A stretch of 64,000 bases of DNA from JAGAJR01 sp048463395 (GTDB lineage Bacteria; Pseudomonadota; Alphaproteobacteria; RF32; CAG-239). The notes below the pieces were generated by a model. It was not told where the DNA came from and made no database searches. It saw nothing but the letters and a program-made list of their open reading frames with translations. Position 1 is the first letter of the stretch, and each line of letters opens with the position of its first letter. Shown here piece by piece: positions 18,533 to 26,247 of this stretch. The position numbers and the translations under genes were made by a program. Location of the stretch: assembly GCA_048463395.1 (NCBI GenBank), contig DBFWPL010000021.1:62001-126000 (forward strand), read 5' to 3'.

Positions 18533-18545
18533 GGCAGGATTGAAA

Positions 18546-20000
18546 ATGAGCGACTTAACTAAATTGACAATTGCCGAAAGTCTGGCAGGGTTGAAGAAGA
18601 AAGAATTTTCCGCAACCGAACTGACAAAAGAATATATCAAATCCATGGAAGAAAACAGAAGGCTGAATGCTTATGTTTTGGAAACTCCCGAAAAAGCTTT
18701 GGAACAGGCGGCAAAATCCGATGAAAAATATCAAAACGGGACGGCCGGAGTGTTGGAAGGTATTCCTTTGGGAATTAAAGACCTGTTTTGCACAAAGGAT
18801 ATTCGCACAACGGCTTGTTCTCATATTCTCGACGGTTTTGTTCCTCAATATGAATCGACGGTTACGCAAAAGCTTTTGGATGCGGGTGCTTCGTTTTTAG
18901 GTAAGCTGAACATGGATGAATTTGCCATGGGCGGCAGCAATGAGACCAGTTATTACGGTCCGGTTGTCAATCCGTGGAGTAAAGATAAAGATTTGGTTGC
19001 CGGCGGATCTTCCGGCGGTTCGGCAGCCGCAGTTTGTGCCAATATGTGTGCCGCCGCTACGGGAACGGATACCGGCGGTTCAATTCGTCAGCCGTCTGCC
19101 TTTTGCGGTATTACGGGAATTAAACCGACGTACGGGCGTTGTTCCCGTTATGGCATTATGGCTTTTGCATCTTCTCTGGATCAAGCCGGTCCGATTGCAA
19201 AAGATGTTCGCGATTGTGCGATTATGCTGAAAGTTATGTCCGGTTATGATGCAAAAGATTCTACATCAGCCCGGGTTGATGTTCCGGATTTTGAAAGCTT
19301 TTTGAATCAGGATATTAAAGGATTAAAAATCGGTATTCCGGCGGAGTATCGTCCGGAAGGCCTAAATGAAGAAATTGCCTCTTATTGGGATAAAGGTATT
19401 GAAATGCTCAAATCCAGAGGGGCTGAAATTGTCAATATTTCTTTGCCGCATACCAAGTATGCCTTGGCAACTTATTATATTATCGCTCCGGCGGAAGCTT
19501 CTTCCAATTTGGCTCGTTATGACGGTTTGCGTTATGGTTTGAGAGTTCCGGGAAAACATCTGGACGATATGTATATCAACAGTCGTACGGAAGGTTTCGG
19601 CAAAGAAGTTAAACGCCGTATTATGATTGGTACTTATGTGTTGTCTGCCGGATATTATGACGCTTATTATCTGAAGGCTCAGAAAGTTCGTCGTCTCATC
19701 CGTGAGGATTTTATCAGAGCGTTTGAAAAATGCGATGTTATTTTGACTCCGACGGCTCCGACAGCGGCATTTCCTATCGGAGACAAGTCTATGCAGGAAA
19801 ATCCTATCAATATGTATTTGAACGATGTTTTTACGGTATCGGTCAGCTTGGCCGGTCTTCCGGGAATGAGCCTGCCAATCGGATTGTCTAAAGACGGATT
19901 GCCTTTGGGTTTACAAGTTATCGGCAGAGCTTTTGATGAAGGAACGGTTTTCAAGGTGGCAAGTGCTTTGGAAACAGATGCAAAATTTGTGAGGAAATAA
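18546..20000 (+). CDS. gatA: Asp-tRNA(Asn)/Glu-tRNA(Gln) amidotransferase subunit A
   Basis: Amidase subunit that releases ammonia from glutamine for tRNA-bound Glu/Asp amidation. The amidase-signature triad is visible: Lys78 in GIPLGIKDLF, the cis-Ser in AGGSSGGSAAAV (about 155) and nucleophile Ser179 in TDTGGSIRQPS. 484 aa is normal. The ATG at 18546 follows AGGA by seven bases; upstream in-frame starts inside gatC are not needed. Confidence 0.97.
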   Translation: MSDLTKLTIAESLAGLKKKEFSATELTKEYIKSMEENRRLNAYVLETPEKALEQAAKSDEKYQNGTAGVLEGIPLGIKDLFCTKDIRTTACSHILDGFVPQYESTVTQKLLDAGASFLGKLNMDEFAMGGSNETSYYGPVVNPWSKDKDLVAGGSSGGSAAAVCANMCAAATGTDTGGSIRQPSAFCGITGIKPTYGRCSRYGIMAFASSLDQAGPIAKDVRDCAIMLKVMSGYDAKDSTSARVDVPDFESFLNQDIKGLKIGIPAEYRPEGLNEEIASYWDKGIEMLKSRGAEIVNISLPHTKYALATYYIIAPAEASSNLARYDGLRYGLRVPGKHLDDMYINSRTEGFGKEVKRRIMIGTYVLSAGYYDAYYLKAQKVRRLIREDFIRAFEKCDVILTPTAPTAAFPIGDKSMQENPINMYLNDVFTVSVSLAGLPGMSLPIGLSKDGLPLGLQVIGRAFDEGTVFKVASALETDAKFVRK

Positions 20001-20003
20001 GAA

Positions 20004-21461
20004 ATGGCAGAATATGTTATAGAAACAGCAAAAGGAAAATGGGAAGTTGTTTGCGGTTTGGAAATTCACTGTCAGATTATTTCCAAGTCAAAAATGTACA
20101 GCGGAGCTTCAACAGAGTTCGGTGCCGATGCCAATGAGCATGTTTCGTTTGTGGATGCGGGAATGCCGGGAATGTTGCCTACATTGAATATGGAATGTGT
20201 GCATCAGGCGGTTAAAACCGGTTTGGGTTTGAATGCAAAGATTAACAAGTATTCGGAATTTGCCCGTAAAAACTATTTTTATGCGGATTTGCCGCAGGGG
20301 TATCAGATTACTCAATTTAAATTTCCGATTGTCGGGGAAGGAAAAGTCAGCATAGATTTGTCTGACGGAACCGTAAAGGAAATCGGCATTGAAAGAATGC
20401 ATATTGAACAAGATGCCGGAAAGTCTTTGCATGATATTGCTCCGGACAAGACTTTTATTGACTTAAACCGAGCCGGTGTGGGGTTGATGGAAATTGTTAC
20501 CAAGCCGGATTTCCGTTCTCCGGAAGAAGCCGGTGCCTTTTTGAAAAAACTGCGGTCTATTCTGCGTTATCTGGGAACCTGCGACGGTAATATGGATGAA
20601 GGTTCAATGCGTTGCGATGTTAACGTTTCCGTTCGTCCATATGGTTCCGACGAATTACGAACCCGTTGCGAAATGAAGAATGTCAACAGTATGAAGTTTG
20701 TGATGCAGGCAATTGAAAATGAGGCCAAACGTCATATTGAAGTCTATGAAAACGGTGGAAAAATTGAACAGGAAACCCGACAATTTGATCCGGTTAGCGG
20801 ACAAACGAAAGTTATGCGTAAGAAAGAATTTGCTCATGACTATCGTTATTTTCCGGAACCGGATTTGTTGCCGTTGCAATTGGATGATGCTTATATTGAA
20901 AAAATCCGCTCGGAAATGGTGGAACTCCCAGACGCCAAAAAGGCACGCTTTGTCAAAGAGTTGGGGTTGACGCCTTATGATGCCATGGTTATCTGCGAGA
21001 ACAAAGAAACAGCAGCTTTCTTTGAAAAAGCTGCCGAAGGAAGAGATGCCAAAAAGGTTGCTAACTGGTTGATGGGCGATTTCTTTGCCATGTTGAATGA
21101 CAAAAAGCTGGAATTGAAAGATTCTCCAGTCAGTGCCGAAAATCTCGGAAAATTGGTGGATTTAATCAGTAAAGACGTTATTAACGGAAAAACTGCCAAA
21201 GATGTGTTTGTGATGATGGCTGACACGGGAAAATCTCCGGAAACAATCGTGGAAGAGAAAGGTCTGAAACAAGTTACGGATACCGGAGCAATTGAAGCTT
21301 TGGTTGATGAGGTTATTGCTTCGTCTCCGGAAAATGTTGCCGCATATCAGGGCGGAAAAGTCGGCTTGTTCGGTTGGTTTGTCGGACAAGTCTTGAAAAA
21401 ATCGCAAGGCAAGGCTAATCCGGGAATTGTTAACAAGCTCCTGAAAGAAAAATTGGGTTAA
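20004..21461 (+). CDS. gatB: Asp-tRNA(Asn)/Glu-tRNA(Gln) amidotransferase subunit B
   Basis: Kinase and tRNA-binding subunit that activates the carboxyl of the mischarged aminoacyl-tRNA and adds the ammonia delivered from GatA. The cradle domain starts WEVVCGLEIHCQI, with YFYADLPQGYQITQF, DLNRAGVGLMEIVTKPDF and CDVNVSVRP as family marks; the C-terminal 150 residues are the YqeY-like tail domain that grips the tRNA elbow. 485 aa is normal. It starts three bases after the gatA stop. Confidence 0.97.
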   Translation: MAEYVIETAKGKWEVVCGLEIHCQIISKSKMYSGASTEFGADANEHVSFVDAGMPGMLPTLNMECVHQAVKTGLGLNAKINKYSEFARKNYFYADLPQGYQITQFKFPIVGEGKVSIDLSDGTVKEIGIERMHIEQDAGKSLHDIAPDKTFIDLNRAGVGLMEIVTKPDFRSPEEAGAFLKKLRSILRYLGTCDGNMDEGSMRCDVNVSVRPYGSDELRTRCEMKNVNSMKFVMQAIENEAKRHIEVYENGGKIEQETRQFDPVSGQTKVMRKKEFAHDYRYFPEPDLLPLQLDDAYIEKIRSEMVELPDAKKARFVKELGLTPYDAMVICENKETAAFFEKAAEGRDAKKVANWLMGDFFAMLNDKKLELKDSPVSAENLGKLVDLISKDVINGKTAKDVFVMMADTGKSPETIVEEKGLKQVTDTGAIEALVDEVIASSPENVAAYQGGKVGLFGWFVGQVLKKSQGKANPGIVNKLLKEKLG

Positions 21462-21485
21462 TTATCATTGATATTGGAGGACGTT

Positions 21486-22052
21486 ATGGATTTTCTCTCT
21501 TTTTTGAAAAGTTACAAAGCTTATAATGAAGAAGAGGAGGCGGAACGTCAGTCTTTTATTCAGTTTTTGGAAGCGTTTGGTGATAAGTCTTACGACAGAG
21601 ATAATCTGGTTGGGCATTTTTCGTCTTCCTGTTGGATTGTCAATAAAGAGAGAACCAAGGCTTTGATGATTTTTCATAATATGTATAAGACTTGGGCTTG
21701 GGTCGGCGGTCATGCAGACGGAGATAAAGATTTATTGCATGTTGCACTGAAAGAGACAGAGGAGGAAACAGGCTTAAAAACGGTTAAGCCTGTTTTTGAG
21801 AAACCGATAGATTTGAATGTGATGGTCGTTCATAATCACTATAAACGCGGTAAATTTGTTCCCAGACATTTGCATCATAATCCGGTTTATTTGCTTGAAG
21901 CTGATGAAAATGAGCCGATACGTATTAAAGAAGATGAAAATTCGGATATTGCATGGCTTGAGTGTGATAAGATAAATGATTATGTATCAAATGAATATAC
22001 CAAAGTTTATTATAACCGAATTATGGAAAAAATCAGAAAAAAGGGATTGTAA
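21486..22052 (+). CDS. NUDIX hydrolase
   Basis: Hydrolase of nucleoside diphosphates linked to another moiety. The Nudix helix is at residues 74-96 (GGHADGDKDLLHVALKETEE plus ETG); the first Glu of the consensus is Asp and the Arg is Lys, as in a subgroup of 190-residue Nudix proteins starting 'GGHADGD'. The ATG at 21486 has GGAGG five bases upstream. The TAA overlaps the ATG of the ADP-ribosylglycohydrolase gene by one base, which suggests related substrates such as ADP-ribose, an inference only. Confidence 0.9.
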   Translation: MDFLSFLKSYKAYNEEEEAERQSFIQFLEAFGDKSYDRDNLVGHFSSSCWIVNKERTKALMIFHNMYKTWAWVGGHADGDKDLLHVALKETEEETGLKTVKPVFEKPIDLNVMVVHNHYKRGKFVPRHLHHNPVYLLEADENEPIRIKEDENSDIAWLECDKINDYVSNEYTKVYYNRIMEKIRKKGL

Positions 22053-22882
22053 TGTTTGGTGCCGTTATCGGGGACATTGTCGGTTCGGTTTATGAATGGA
22101 ATAATATTAAAACAACTGATTTTCCATTGTTTTCCAAAGATTGTATTTTTACGGACGATACGATACTGACTGTAGCGGCGGCTGATTGGGTTATGAACGG
22201 AGGAAAACCGGAAGATGTTCTTCGTCGTTGGGGAAAAAAATATGTCGGAGAAAACAAATTCGGTAAAAACAGTTTCGGTCCCGGTTTTCAGAAATGGCTT
22301 GAAAATGAAGATATGGGGCCTTATCAAGCCAATACCAACGGTTGTGTTATGCGAGTCAGTCCGGTGCCGTTTCTAATCCGCAACAGAAATACGGCACTGC
22401 AGAAAGCGGAAGAACTGACTAATGTTACTCATAATCATCCAGACAGTATTCGAGCCGTGCGGGCTTATGTGGATGTGATGTTGCAGGCTTTTAGCGGGGA
22501 AACGCCGGAAAATATGAGACGAATGTTAGAAGTAAATTACGGGTATGATATGTCGCGTTCGGTTGAAGAAATTCGTCGAGTATCGGGAAAATTCATCTAT
22601 ACTTGTAATTATTCCGTTCCGCAGGCAATGATTTGTGCTTTGGAGGCAAATTCTTTTGAAGAAGCACTCCGAAATGCCGTGTCGTTGGGCGGAGACAGCG
22701 ATACCATAGCCTGTATGAGCGGAGCCATCGCTGAAGCCCGTTTCGGAATCCCGCAGGATATAGGGCTTAATGCTTTGAAATATATTGACAGGGATATTTG
22801 CGGCATTTTGAAAAATATGTATGAATTTCAAAGTGAAAGAATGAATATGGTTTTGAAAAACAAGGGCAGGAAAAGCAGATGA
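22052..22882 (+). CDS. ADP-ribosylglycohydrolase family protein
   Basis: All-helical binuclear-Mg enzyme family that removes ADP-ribose from proteins or nucleic acids (DraG/ARH type). Metal ligands fit FTDDT (33-37) and GGDSDTIACMSGAIA in the C-terminal third, both classical. Glycine-rich GAVIGDIVGSVYE starts the protein. 276 aa is typical of the smaller bacterial members. Overlaps with the Nudix gene before (one base) and the ZIP gene after (ATGA, four bases) imply one tightly coupled transcript. No DraT or toxin-like ADP-ribosyltransferase is nearby, so the natural target is unknown. Confidence 0.92.
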   Translation: MFGAVIGDIVGSVYEWNNIKTTDFPLFSKDCIFTDDTILTVAAADWVMNGGKPEDVLRRWGKKYVGENKFGKNSFGPGFQKWLENEDMGPYQANTNGCVMRVSPVPFLIRNRNTALQKAEELTNVTHNHPDSIRAVRAYVDVMLQAFSGETPENMRRMLEVNYGYDMSRSVEEIRRVSGKFIYTCNYSVPQAMICALEANSFEEALRNAVSLGGDSDTIACMSGAIAEARFGIPQDIGLNALKYIDRDICGILKNMYEFQSERMNMVLKNKGRKSR

Positions 22883-23652
22883 CAGCGATGATTATGCAAG
22901 GGACGTTAGCGGCTTTATTTACCAGTTTGTTTGCCGGATTGGGCGGTTTTTTGGTTTATGTAAAAAAAAGTTACAGCAGAGATAATATTAATTTTTTGCT
23001 TAATGTTGCTGCCGGAATTATGTTGGCATCCTCTTTTTTCACGCTTTTAGTTCCGGCCGCCGACAGGGTTGTGGAAATGCCTTTGGGAAAATATTGGGGA
23101 GCAGGGCTTTTGGTAATTTCTGTTTTGTCCGGTATGGGAATGGTTGGGATTTTACATGCCGTTTTGCCGCATGAACATGAAATTTCCGGTCATCACGGAA
23201 TGCAGATGGATTTAAGAAGTTCCTGGCTTTTTGTGATAGCCATCGCTATTCATAAGTTTCCGGAAGGGTTGGCCGTAGGTGTAGCTTATGCCGGAGAGCA
23301 GTTGTATAATCCGAGATCTTTGGCTATCGGTATCGGTTTGCAAAATATTCCGGAGGGATTGATGGTTTCCGTATCTCTTATGGCAATTGGTTTTTCCCGA
23401 TTAAAAGCAGCTTGGTTTGCCACCATGACGGGATTGATGCAGCCTTTGGGAGCCTTTATCGGGGTTGTCGGAGCCGGTTGGAGTATGGCTTTTGTTCCGT
23501 TTGGAATGGCTATGGCCGGCGGAACCATGTTGTTTGTGATTATTAATGAAATTATACCGGAGACCTATACAAATAAGGAAAATGAAAAGCATACCATAGC
23601 AATTATGCTGGGGTTTGTTCTTATGATGTTTATGAGTATTGTTCTTGATTAA
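22879..23652 (+). CDS. ZIP family divalent metal transporter
   Basis: Inner-membrane importer of Zn2+ or related divalent ions with eight predicted helices. The metal-binding helices are recognisable: HKFPEGLAVGVAY (helix 4) and LQNIPEGLMVSVSL (helix 5). The intracellular loop contains HEHEISGHHGMQ, a His-rich metal loop. 257 aa fits GufA/ZupT-like members. It overlaps the ADP-ribosylglycohydrolase stop; that family needs divalent metal, which may or may not be the reason for the linkage. Confidence 0.93.
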   Translation: MTAMIMQGTLAALFTSLFAGLGGFLVYVKKSYSRDNINFLLNVAAGIMLASSFFTLLVPAADRVVEMPLGKYWGAGLLVISVLSGMGMVGILHAVLPHEHEISGHHGMQMDLRSSWLFVIAIAIHKFPEGLAVGVAYAGEQLYNPRSLAIGIGLQNIPEGLMVSVSLMAIGFSRLKAAWFATMTGLMQPLGAFIGVVGAGWSMAFVPFGMAMAGGTMLFVIINEIIPETYTNKENEKHTIAIMLGFVLMMFMSIVLD

Positions 23653-23682
23653 AATAACCGTCATAAAAGTGCAAAAAAGTTA

Positions 23683-23709
23683 TTGACGAGCAAGAAAAGA
23701 TAATATACA
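23683..23709 (+). promoter_or_regulatory. Candidate promoter for tRNA-Ser
   Basis: TTGACG (23683-23688) is followed after 15 bases by TATACA (23704-23709), placing a start point about ten bases before the tRNA. Confidence 0.45.
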
Positions 23710-23726
23710 TATTACAACCGTACCAC

Positions 23727-23814
23727 GGAGAGTTGGCAGAGTGGTAATGCAGCGGATTGCTAATCCGTCATCGTGAATAGCGATGCACAGGTTCGAGTCC
23801 TGTACTCTCCGCCA
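23727..23814 (+). tRNA. tRNA-Ser(GCU)
   Basis: Acceptor arm GGAGAGT pairs with ACTCTCC, discriminator G and encoded CCA. The anticodon loop TTGCTAA gives anticodon GCU (23759-23761). A long variable arm (TCGTGAATAGCGA) and the TTCGAGTC T-loop confirm the serine class II shape. Confidence 0.97.
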
Positions 23815-23817
23815 CTA

Positions 23818-23848
23818 AAAACCGTTCCTTAGGGAACGGTTTTGTTTT
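23818..23848 (+). terminator. Terminator after tRNA-Ser
   Basis: AAAACCGTTCC (23818-23828), loop TTAG, GGAACGGTTTT (23833-23843) followed by GTTTT. Stops the tRNA transcript just before the next gene. Confidence 0.9.
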
Positions 23849-23870
23849 AGGTATATGGAGAATTGAGTTA

Positions 23871-24542
23871 ATGTTTAATTTTTTTAAGTTGTTTTTTGCT
23901 CGAAAGCAATTTTATCAAAGTAAAGAAACTGTAAAACTTCAGCTTGAAAAAGATGAGAGATATAATTTATACTTAAATTTGCGAAAAGAGTATTATGAGT
24001 GTGAAGCCCGAGAACAGGATAAGGCTGATGCATTAATGGTTAACGGAGCTTTGACTTTTATGGCTGTTGCCTTTACTTATGTCGGGTTGCAAAAAGGTTG
24101 TCGTTTTGATTGGACTTTTTTCTATTATGCTCTTTGTTCTGATATTTTATGCTTGTTAGGTTGTTTCTTTTCTTTTAAATTTGTTGTCTGGGATGTTCAG
24201 GCATGTCGTCCAGAGTTAGACGAATGTTATGGAAAAGGCGGGGATTTGAGTGAGCCAATAGAAAGTTGGTATTATAGTAAAGTTGATTTTTTAAATAATT
24301 TTGCTATGATGTTTTTTGTCATATCAATTATTTGTTTTGGTATTTTTGTCGGGCAAACTTCTGAGAATATTTTTCTGAATAAATCCGAGAAAACAATTGT
24401 TGATGCTGATGTTACACAGAAAGAAGAAAAAAATGAAATTCAAATTGTTAAGGAATTTGGAAATATGGATAAAAAAGTTGGAAAGAAAAAGATTTTGACG
24501 GAAGGCAGCAAAAAACCTCGTCCGCCTAAACCGAAGAAATAG
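23871..24542 (+). CDS. Hypothetical three-helix membrane protein with charged C-terminal tail
   Basis: I do not recognise this 223-residue protein. It has a polar N-terminal helix of about 55 residues, then three hydrophobic segments (around 55-75, 80-107 and 140-162) and a cytosolic-looking tail of about 55 residues rich in Lys and Glu, ending in a basic Pro/Lys motif (GSKKPRPPKPKK). A short helix-then-paired-TM layout recalls membrane effector modules of SLATT type, but no sequence match can be claimed. It lies alone between the tRNA-Ser terminator and a strong palindromic terminator, on its own transcript, with codon use slightly more AT-rich than neighbours. GGAG is about eight bases before the ATG. 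Confidence 0.7.
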   Translation: MFNFFKLFFARKQFYQSKETVKLQLEKDERYNLYLNLRKEYYECEAREQDKADALMVNGALTFMAVAFTYVGLQKGCRFDWTFFYYALCSDILCLLGCFFSFKFVVWDVQACRPELDECYGKGGDLSEPIESWYYSKVDFLNNFAMMFFVISIICFGIFVGQTSENIFLNKSEKTIVDADVTQKEEKNEIQIVKEFGNMDKKVGKKKILTEGSKKPRPPKPKK

Positions 24543-24543
24543 A

Positions 24544-24579
24544 GATATTCTAGGTAAACGTTGGATATTCTCTGTAAAC
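24544..24579. repeat. Two-copy 16-bp direct repeat, 20-bp period
   Basis: GATATTCT-NN-GTAAAC occurs at 24544-24559 and again at 24564-24579; 14 of 16 positions match. It lies directly after the stop codon of the membrane protein and before its terminator, so it is transcribed as 3' UTR. Function unknown; it could be a protein-binding pair. Confidence 0.5.
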
Positions 24580-24600
24580 ACTTAGTGGTTACGTAATAAG

Positions 24601-24637
24601 AAAAAGCTGTTCATTAATGAACAGCTTTTTGTTTTGA
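24601..24637. terminator. Strong palindromic terminator
   Basis: A perfect 30-base palindrome (24601-24630) with arms AAAAAGCTGTTCAT and its complement, running into GTTTTG. It ends the transcript of the membrane protein. Confidence 0.88.
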
Positions 24638-24835
24638 ACGAATCTTTGCTTTGGACAAAAAATAGTTTCGGCTTAGTTTTTTTATTATACATACTAAATT
24701 TTACAGCTTATTTTCTTGAATATTTTTGTCTGTAAATCAGTGTGTTATTTTGAAATTTGGTAAAATTTCAGATTTTTGTATATTTTTTGATTTTTTTCTG
24801 GTATATTACTGCGAGCAAAAATGTAAGGAATGTAT
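24638..24835. promoter_or_regulatory. AT-rich upstream region of the CoA-transferase genes with an 8-bp inverted repeat
   Basis: About 200 bases without a gene. TGAAATTT (24751-24758) and AAATTTCA (24763-24770) form a perfect inverted repeat around GGTA, the layout of a dimeric repressor site. A TATATT at 24802-24807 may be the -10 box, although no convincing -35 was found at 16-18 bases. The repeat would lie near -60 of that start. Confidence 0.3.
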
Positions 24836-25477
24836 ATGAAGAAGATAATTTCTGCCATAGAAGCCGGAAAGCTTATTTGTGATGATGCCTCTGTTATGAT
24901 TGGCGGTTTTTTGAAATGCGGCAGTCCGGTTAAAGTTATTGACGAAATTGTTAAAAATAATATTAAAGGTTTGACGCTTATTGCCAATGATACTTGTGTT
25001 CCTGATTCAGACAGGGGAAAGCTGATTGTCAATAAATGTGTTAAAAAGGTTATTGCCGGGCATATCGGCACCAACCCCGAGACCGGACGTCAGATGAACG
25101 CCGGAGAATTGGAAGTGGAACTTGTTCCTTTGGGAACTTTGGCGGAGAGGGTTCGTGCAGGCGGAGCCGGTTTAGGCGGATTTTTAACGCCGACAGGGGT
25201 CGGCACCGTGGTTGAAGAGGGTAAGCAAACCATGGAAATCGATGGGAAGAAGTATATTTTGGAAAAGCCGTTGAATGCTGATTTTGCCATTATTTATGCC
25301 AACAAAGTTGACAAGTTCGGCAATGTATTTTTGCACGGAACAACCAGAAATTTTAATGAAGTTATGGCAACTGCTGCCAAAACGGTTATTGTTGAGGCTG
25401 ATGAGATGGTTGAAGGCAGTTTAAATCCCGATGATGTAACAATTCCGGGAGTTTTTGTGGATTATATCGTTTTATAA
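24836..25477 (+). CDS. atoD: 3-oxoacid / acetoacetate CoA-transferase subunit A
   Basis: Alpha subunit of a class I CoA-transferase (AtoD/ScoA/CtfA type) moving CoA between acetyl-, butyryl- or succinyl-CoA and acetoacetate or short acids. Glycine-rich MIGGFLKCGSP binds the CoA moiety region, and LTPTGVGT and LHGTTRNFNEVMATAAKTVIVEA are family marks. The ATG at 24836 has AAGGA seven bases upstream; an ATG at 24830 would abut it. It is followed eight bases later by the beta subunit. Suggests use or formation of short-chain fatty acids. The exact acid specificity cannot be told. Confidence 0.92.
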   Translation: MKKIISAIEAGKLICDDASVMIGGFLKCGSPVKVIDEIVKNNIKGLTLIANDTCVPDSDRGKLIVNKCVKKVIAGHIGTNPETGRQMNAGELEVELVPLGTLAERVRAGGAGLGGFLTPTGVGTVVEEGKQTMEIDGKKYILEKPLNADFAIIYANKVDKFGNVFLHGTTRNFNEVMATAAKTVIVEADEMVEGSLNPDDVTIPGVFVDYIVL

Positions 25478-25485
25478 GGTGAGAC

Positions 25486-26151
25486 ATGGAATTATCTAAA
25501 GAAAAAATCAGAGAAATTATTGCCAGCAGAGTCGCTAAAGAACTTTCTGAAGGAGATGTGGTTACTCTGGGTATCGGTCTTCCGACCGAGGTGGCTAATT
25601 ATGTTCCGAAGGACATGCATATTATGTTTCAATCTGAAAACGGGCTTGTCGGTGTCGGACCAAAGCCTACGGCAGAAACCTATGACAGGGATATTACCAA
25701 TGCCGGCGGAACTGTGGTCGAAGTTAAAGAAGGCGGAGCTTTTTTTGATTCGGTCATGTCTTTTACCATGATCAGAGGCGGACATGTTGATGCTACGGTT
25801 TTGGGAGCCTTGGAAGTTGATGAAGAAGGTAATTTGGCAAACTGGATGATTCCGGGAGCTTTTGTTCCGGGGATGGGTGGTGCTATGGACTTGGTTGTCG
25901 GAGCCAAAAAGGTGATTGTTGCTATGGAGCATACTTCCAAAAACGGTCCGAAAATCGTCAAAAGATGTACTTTGCCATTGACCGCTGCTAAAGAAGTAGA
26001 TTTAATCATTACCGAGCGTTGTGTTATCAGTGTAGAGAAAGAAGGTTTGGTTCTTAAAGAAATTAATCCTCTGTTTTCATTAGATGATGTTTTATCTACT
26101 ATTTCAGCTGATTTAATTGTTCCTGACGAATTTACTCGGATTGCTGCTTAA
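25486..26151 (+). CDS. atoA: 3-oxoacid / acetoacetate CoA-transferase subunit B
   Basis: Beta subunit with the catalytic Glu51 in the signature FQSENGLVGVG that forms the glutamyl-CoA thioester. GIGLPTEVANYV and GAMDLVVGAKKVIVAMEHTS are further class I marks. 221 aa is normal. AAGGTGAG precedes the ATG. Together with the upstream gene it forms the heterotetrameric enzyme. Confidence 0.94.
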   Translation: MELSKEKIREIIASRVAKELSEGDVVTLGIGLPTEVANYVPKDMHIMFQSENGLVGVGPKPTAETYDRDITNAGGTVVEVKEGGAFFDSVMSFTMIRGGHVDATVLGALEVDEEGNLANWMIPGAFVPGMGGAMDLVVGAKKVIVAMEHTSKNGPKIVKRCTLPLTAAKEVDLIITERCVISVEKEGLVLKEINPLFSLDDVLSTISADLIVPDEFTRIAA

Positions 26152-26191
26152 GTTTTTGTACTTTTTGTATAAAACAGGGGCTTATCCTTTC

Positions 26192-26220
26192 TTGATTGTT
26201 TTTGTCAAAAGTGTTATAAA
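26192..26220 (+). promoter_or_regulatory. Promoter of the HExxH protein gene
   Basis: TTGATT (26192-26197) and TATAAA (26215-26220) with an ideal 17-base spacer, 28 bases upstream of the coding start. Confidence 0.6.
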
Positions 26221-26238
26221 TGTATTGAATATACATTT
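26218..26238. promoter_or_regulatory. Operator-like palindrome over the transcription start
   Basis: AAATGTAT (26218-26225), spacer TGAAT, ATACATTT (26231-26238): a perfect eight-base inverted repeat that covers the end of the -10 box and the expected start point, where a bound repressor would block transcription. Followed by AGGAC, the ribosome-binding site. Confidence 0.45.
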
Positions 26239-26247
26239 ATAGGACTG

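Noticed and set aside
18480..18545. Extended gatA start inside gatC
   Set aside because: Family alignment and the AGGA site fit the ATG at 18546.
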